Source: Chitinophaga rupis
Lineage (GTDB): Bacteria; Bacteroidota; Bacteroidia; Chitinophagales; Chitinophagaceae
Reading direction: 5' to 3'
DNA length: 64,000 bases
NCBI RefSeq assembly: GCF_900109685.1
Contig: NZ_FOBB01000004.1
Location: forward strand, 62,001 to 126,000
Shown: one piece after another, positions 61,283 through 64,000 of the stretch
Layout: each line of letters starts with the position of its first letter
Position numbering within the stretch: position 1 is the stretch's first letter
Position numbers and translations under genes: made by a program
The notes under the pieces: generated by a model
Databases searched by the model: none
What the model saw: the letters and a program-made list of their open reading frames with translations, nothing else
Told to the model about the DNA's origin: nothing

Positions 61283-63391
61283 TCATGCTTCTTCCTTTGC
61301 CTTTTCCTTCACCACCACCAGGTCCGACATTTTTACGTTCATGGGTAAATTGCCGATCTTCACGATCACCCGCTTGTCGCGGATCTCCAGCACCTTACCT
61401 ACCTGGTTATTGGTAATGATCTTTACCTGGTCGCCTACCTTACACTGCCCGCCTATTTCCTGGAACCTGTCATTGATCTTTTTCTCCTGTTTTTCGTTGA
61501 TCTGTTTTTCGCGTTTGCGGAACAGCAGGGCCTCTGCCTGTTTCAGCACTTTCTGCTTATCATCGGTACGCTTCCACTCCACTACTATCTGCTTCATTTT
61601 GCGTTCCATATCTTTCAGGTACTGCAGCTCATCTTCGCGGATCTTATTCTGCAGCTTTAACACGGCCTGCTCCTGCTTCTGGCGTTCTTTGTCGGACAGG
61701 ATCTCGTATTCCTTTTTCAGGCGTTCGTTCTCCTTGAGCAGCTTTTGCAGGTCTTTTTCTTTTTGCTCTACTTTTTGCAGGTCCTGCTCTGCTTTGTTCA
61801 GCAGCTTGTCCAGGCGGAAGTGGCCTTCATCCACCAGCTTGCGGGCGCGGTTTATGAGCCCGGGATCCAGGCCTATACGCTGCGCAATGGAAAAGGTGTA
61901 GGAGCTGCCGGGCTTACCCACCATCAGCTTGTACATGGGCAGCAGGTTTTGCTCGTCAAACCCCATGGCGCCGTTAATAATGCCCTTTACCTTGTTGGCC
62001 ATTATTTTCAGGTTCAGGTAGTGTGTGGTTACAATACCAAAGGAGTGCTTGCGCGCCAGCTCTTCCATGATCACTTCCGCAAAAGCCCCGCCCAGGTTGG
62101 GATCAGAGCCGCTGCCCAGTTCATCTATAAAAAACAGCGTTTTGCCGTTAGCGTTCTCCATGAAGTACTTCATGTTCTTCAGGTGGGAGCTGTAGGTGCT
62201 CAGCTCAAATTCCAGCGACTGTGTATCGCCGATGTGGATCATGAGCTGCCGGAAAATACCCAGCTGTGAGGTGGGGTGCACCGGCACCAGCAAACCCGCC
62301 TGCAGCATGAGCTGTATAAGGCCTACTGTTTTCAGCGTTACTGTTTTACCACCGGCGTTAGGGCCGCTGATCACCAGTATGTGCTGATCCTTATCCAGGG
62401 TAACGTTAATGGGTATGGTAGGCTTGCTGTTCTTACGGTTGTATAATAACAGCAGCGGGTGGTACGCATCTACCAGGTGCACCTGCGAGTGGGCGGTGAT
62501 CATGGGAAAGTTACCATCCATATCCAGCGCCAGGCGGGCTTTGGCACGTATAAAATCGTACAGGCCCAGTATATCGTGGTAATTGGTGAGCAAAGGTGCA
62601 TACTGGCTTAAGGCAGCGGTGAGGTTGCGCAATATGCGGTATACTTCCTTCTCCTCTTCCCTTTCCAGGGAAAACACCTCGTTATTGATCTCAATGGTTT
62701 CTTCCGGCTCAATGAAGGAGGTTTTGCGGGTATCGGATTCCCCATGCAAAATGCCTTTTACCATGCGTTTGTGCTCTGCAAAAACAGCCACCACGCGGCG
62801 GGTGTTCAGGAAAGCTTCTTCAATATCTGCCAGGTAGCCCTGTTTGTTCAGCTTTTGCAGAATGCGGTCAAACACGCGGCGCAGCTCCGTACGTTTACGG
62901 AATAACGACATGCGGATCTTGGCCAGTTCCGGGGTGGCGTTATCGCGCACCTGCCCGGCCTCATCCAGCACCTCATCTATCAGCGCCGTTATCTTTTTCT
63001 CATAATGGGTGTGGGCAATTACTTCGTACATACCAGCGTACTGGATCCGGCGGTCGTGGTCAAAAAAGCGGAAAATACCGTGCATGATCTCTGCCAGCTT
63101 GCGGATCTGCATCAGCTGCTCTTCCTTTAACACCGCACCTTGTATGCCCAGTAAACGCAGTTCTGTTTTCAGGTTCAGCACCGGATCGTTCGGGAAGTAT
63201 TCCTGTAATAATAAAAGCTGTTTGTACTCGTGCGCCTGTTGCAGGGCCGAACGCACATAATCAATATGTGTATGCAGCCGTAATTCCTCTGCCATTTGTT
63301 TGCCCAGCTCCGTTTTGCAATGCTCCTTTAATAAAGCCTGTATTTTGTCGAACTCCAATTGCACCAGGGCCGAATCGGGAAAATATCTCAT
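61283..63391 (-). CDS. MutS2-family ATPase lacking Smr domain
   Basis: 702 aa. MutS-like core with Walker A GPNAGGKT (343-350), Walker B FFIDELGSGSDP and the signature STYSSHLKNMKYF. A long Lys/Glu-rich coiled coil (about 520-640) follows, then a KOW-like domain (CKVGDQVKIITNNQVGKVLEIRDKRVIVKIG). The protein ends there, whereas typical MutS2, for example B. subtilis with about 785 aa, continues with a C-terminal Smr nuclease domain. Role is recombination suppression or ribosome rescue in the family; no nuclease is present here. Confidence 0.92.
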   Translation of the reverse strand: MRYFPDSALVQLEFDKIQALLKEHCKTELGKQMAEELRLHTHIDYVRSALQQAHEYKQLLLLQEYFPNDPVLNLKTELRLLGIQGAVLKEEQLMQIRKLAEIMHGIFRFFDHDRRIQYAGMYEVIAHTHYEKKITALIDEVLDEAGQVRDNATPELAKIRMSLFRKRTELRRVFDRILQKLNKQGYLADIEEAFLNTRRVVAVFAEHKRMVKGILHGESDTRKTSFIEPEETIEINNEVFSLEREEEKEVYRILRNLTAALSQYAPLLTNYHDILGLYDFIRAKARLALDMDGNFPMITAHSQVHLVDAYHPLLLLYNRKNSKPTIPINVTLDKDQHILVISGPNAGGKTVTLKTVGLIQLMLQAGLLVPVHPTSQLGIFRQLMIHIGDTQSLEFELSTYSSHLKNMKYFMENANGKTLFFIDELGSGSDPNLGGAFAEVIMEELARKHSFGIVTTHYLNLKIMANKVKGIINGAMGFDEQNLLPMYKLMVGKPGSSYTFSIAQRIGLDPGLINRARKLVDEGHFRLDKLLNKAEQDLQKVEQKEKDLQKLLKENERLKKEYEILSDKERQKQEQAVLKLQNKIREDELQYLKDMERKMKQIVVEWKRTDDKQKVLKQAEALLFRKREKQINEKQEKKINDRFQEIGGQCKVGDQVKIITNNQVGKVLEIRDKRVIVKIGNLPMNVKMSDLVVVKEKAKEEA

Positions 63392-63546
63392 GTAAAATCG
63401 TTCGTCTTTTTATTGTCAGATGGAACAACCTGGCTCTTTGCCGGTTTGTTCCATCCCGTTGTATCTAAAAGAATGTTAAAGTTACTTAACTTGGCCGTTC
63501 TAAGCATCGCTATTGTTGTAATTTACGTATCTGGAGTAAAATTTTT

Positions 63547-64000
63547 ATGTTACGATATGCCTTGTTAAGTGGTTTGCTGGCCGTTACGATGGCTGCCTGC
63601 GCCCAAAATGGACCCACCGGTACGGAAAAAGTTCCCGATGATATGGACACATCCAATATTTCCCAGGTAGAAAAAGCCACTTTTGGCGGCGGTTGTTTCT
63701 GGTGTACGGAAGCGCAGTTCCAATACCTGGATGGCGTAGTGAAGGTAGAATCCGGTTATGCCGGGGGCACGGTGGCCAACCCTACCTATGAAGAAGTATG
63801 CACCGGCACCACCGGCCATGCAGAGGTGATACAGGTTACCTACGACCCCTCTAAAGTGAGCTATGAGGAGCTGTTACAGGCTTTCTGGCAAAGCCATGAC
63901 CCTACCCAGCTGAACCGGCAGGGGAATGATGTAGGTACGCAGTACCGCTCCGTTATTTTTTATCATAATGAAGATCAGCACAAAAAAGCGGAGTATTACA
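63547..64000 (+). CDS. msrA: Peptide methionine sulfoxide reductase MsrA, lipoprotein form (partial)
   Basis: 151 codons visible, running off the right edge. The N-terminal signal ends MAAC (C18), so the enzyme is anchored as an extracytoplasmic lipoprotein. A linker to about residue 40 precedes the catalytic core: [15 protein letters not shown] with nucleophile C50 and C53, then ESGYAGG, and [12 protein letters not shown]. Reduces methionine S-sulfoxide in proteins; here it should repair envelope proteins. Divergent from mutS2. Confidence 0.93.
   Translation, partial: MLRYALLSGLLAVTMAACAQNGPTGTEKVPDDMDTSNISQVEKATFGGGCFWCTEAQFQYLDGVVKVESGYAGGTVANPTYEEVCTGTTGHAEVIQVTYDPSKVSYEELLQAFWQSHDPTQLNRQGNDVGTQYRSVIFYHNEDQHKKAEYY

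Overview
The window looks like a chromosomal segment from a Bacteroidota bacterium, most likely a soil or plant-associated Chitinophagaceae such as Chitinophaga. The evidence is a SusC/SusD pair with a DUF3823 partner, a type IX secretion (T9SS) C-terminal sorting domain, many SPII lipoproteins, LytTR and NarL two-component systems, absence of clear Shine-Dalgarno leaders, and several TAnnTTTG-type (Bacteroidota) promoters. I see no rRNA, CRISPR array or intact insertion sequence. One tRNA-Ser(UGA) is present.

Layout. 1-4.6 kb: a minus-strand TetR-controlled exporter operon (tetR, then tolC-hlyD-ATPase-ATPase) resembling a split E. coli YbhGF system; its permeases would lie off the left edge. 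5.2-8.1 kb: a lipoprotein, a membrane protein and a NarL-type two-component pair. 8.2-11 kb: periplasmic trehalase convergent with a PLP aminotransferase, separated by a repeat block. 11.4-18 kb: SusC/SusD/DUF3823 uptake locus and a methyltransferase. 18-21 kb: acyltransferase-LytS-LytR operon. 21.2-23 kb: a small Cys-containing secreted peptide, a DUF4221-like lipoprotein and a GCEGC lipoprotein. 23-24.9 kb: truncated haemoglobin, Rieske-DUF2231 protein and DUF1304. 24.9-31.1 kb: two glycosyltransferases, two methyltransferases, a B12-type radical SAM enzyme and a nucleotidyltransferase with a winged-helix-like N-terminus, an uncharacterised modification cluster. 31.3-33.2 kb: two orphan lipoproteins. 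33.5-37 kb: MFS drug exporter, VOC lipoprotein, SDR and Crp-like regulator, followed by decayed DNA. 37.4-41.6 kb: GH76 mannanase-like and SGNH esterase-like enzymes, both with ricin-type lectin modules. 41.7-48.4 kb: AraC regulator and an OMF-RND-MFP efflux operon whose pump has an altered proton-relay motif. 48.4-50.2 kb: DUF6340 lipoprotein, a tyrosine-integrase relic and tRNA-Ser. 50.5-58.3 kb: a canonical AcrAB-OprM type operon with AraC and MarR regulators. 58.7-64 kb: MacB-type permease, a MutS2 without Smr domain, and a truncated (window edge) lipoprotein MsrA.

The window holds three separate tripartite export systems (one ABC, two RND) plus an MFS exporter, each with local regulators. 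Operators can be read directly for the TetR and MarR systems, with a likely autoregulatory site for the Crp-like gene.

The least explained material is (i) the glycosyl/methyl/radical-SAM/nucleotidyl cluster, (ii) the small-peptide/DUF4221 cassette, (iii) a set of intergenic hairpin repeats, each built from a different short phrase, parked at gene 3' ends, and (iv) an integrase fossil abutting the tRNA-Ser terminator. Start codons were moved inward where a signal peptide or promoter indicates it. All family assignments come from motif recognition by eye, not from searches.
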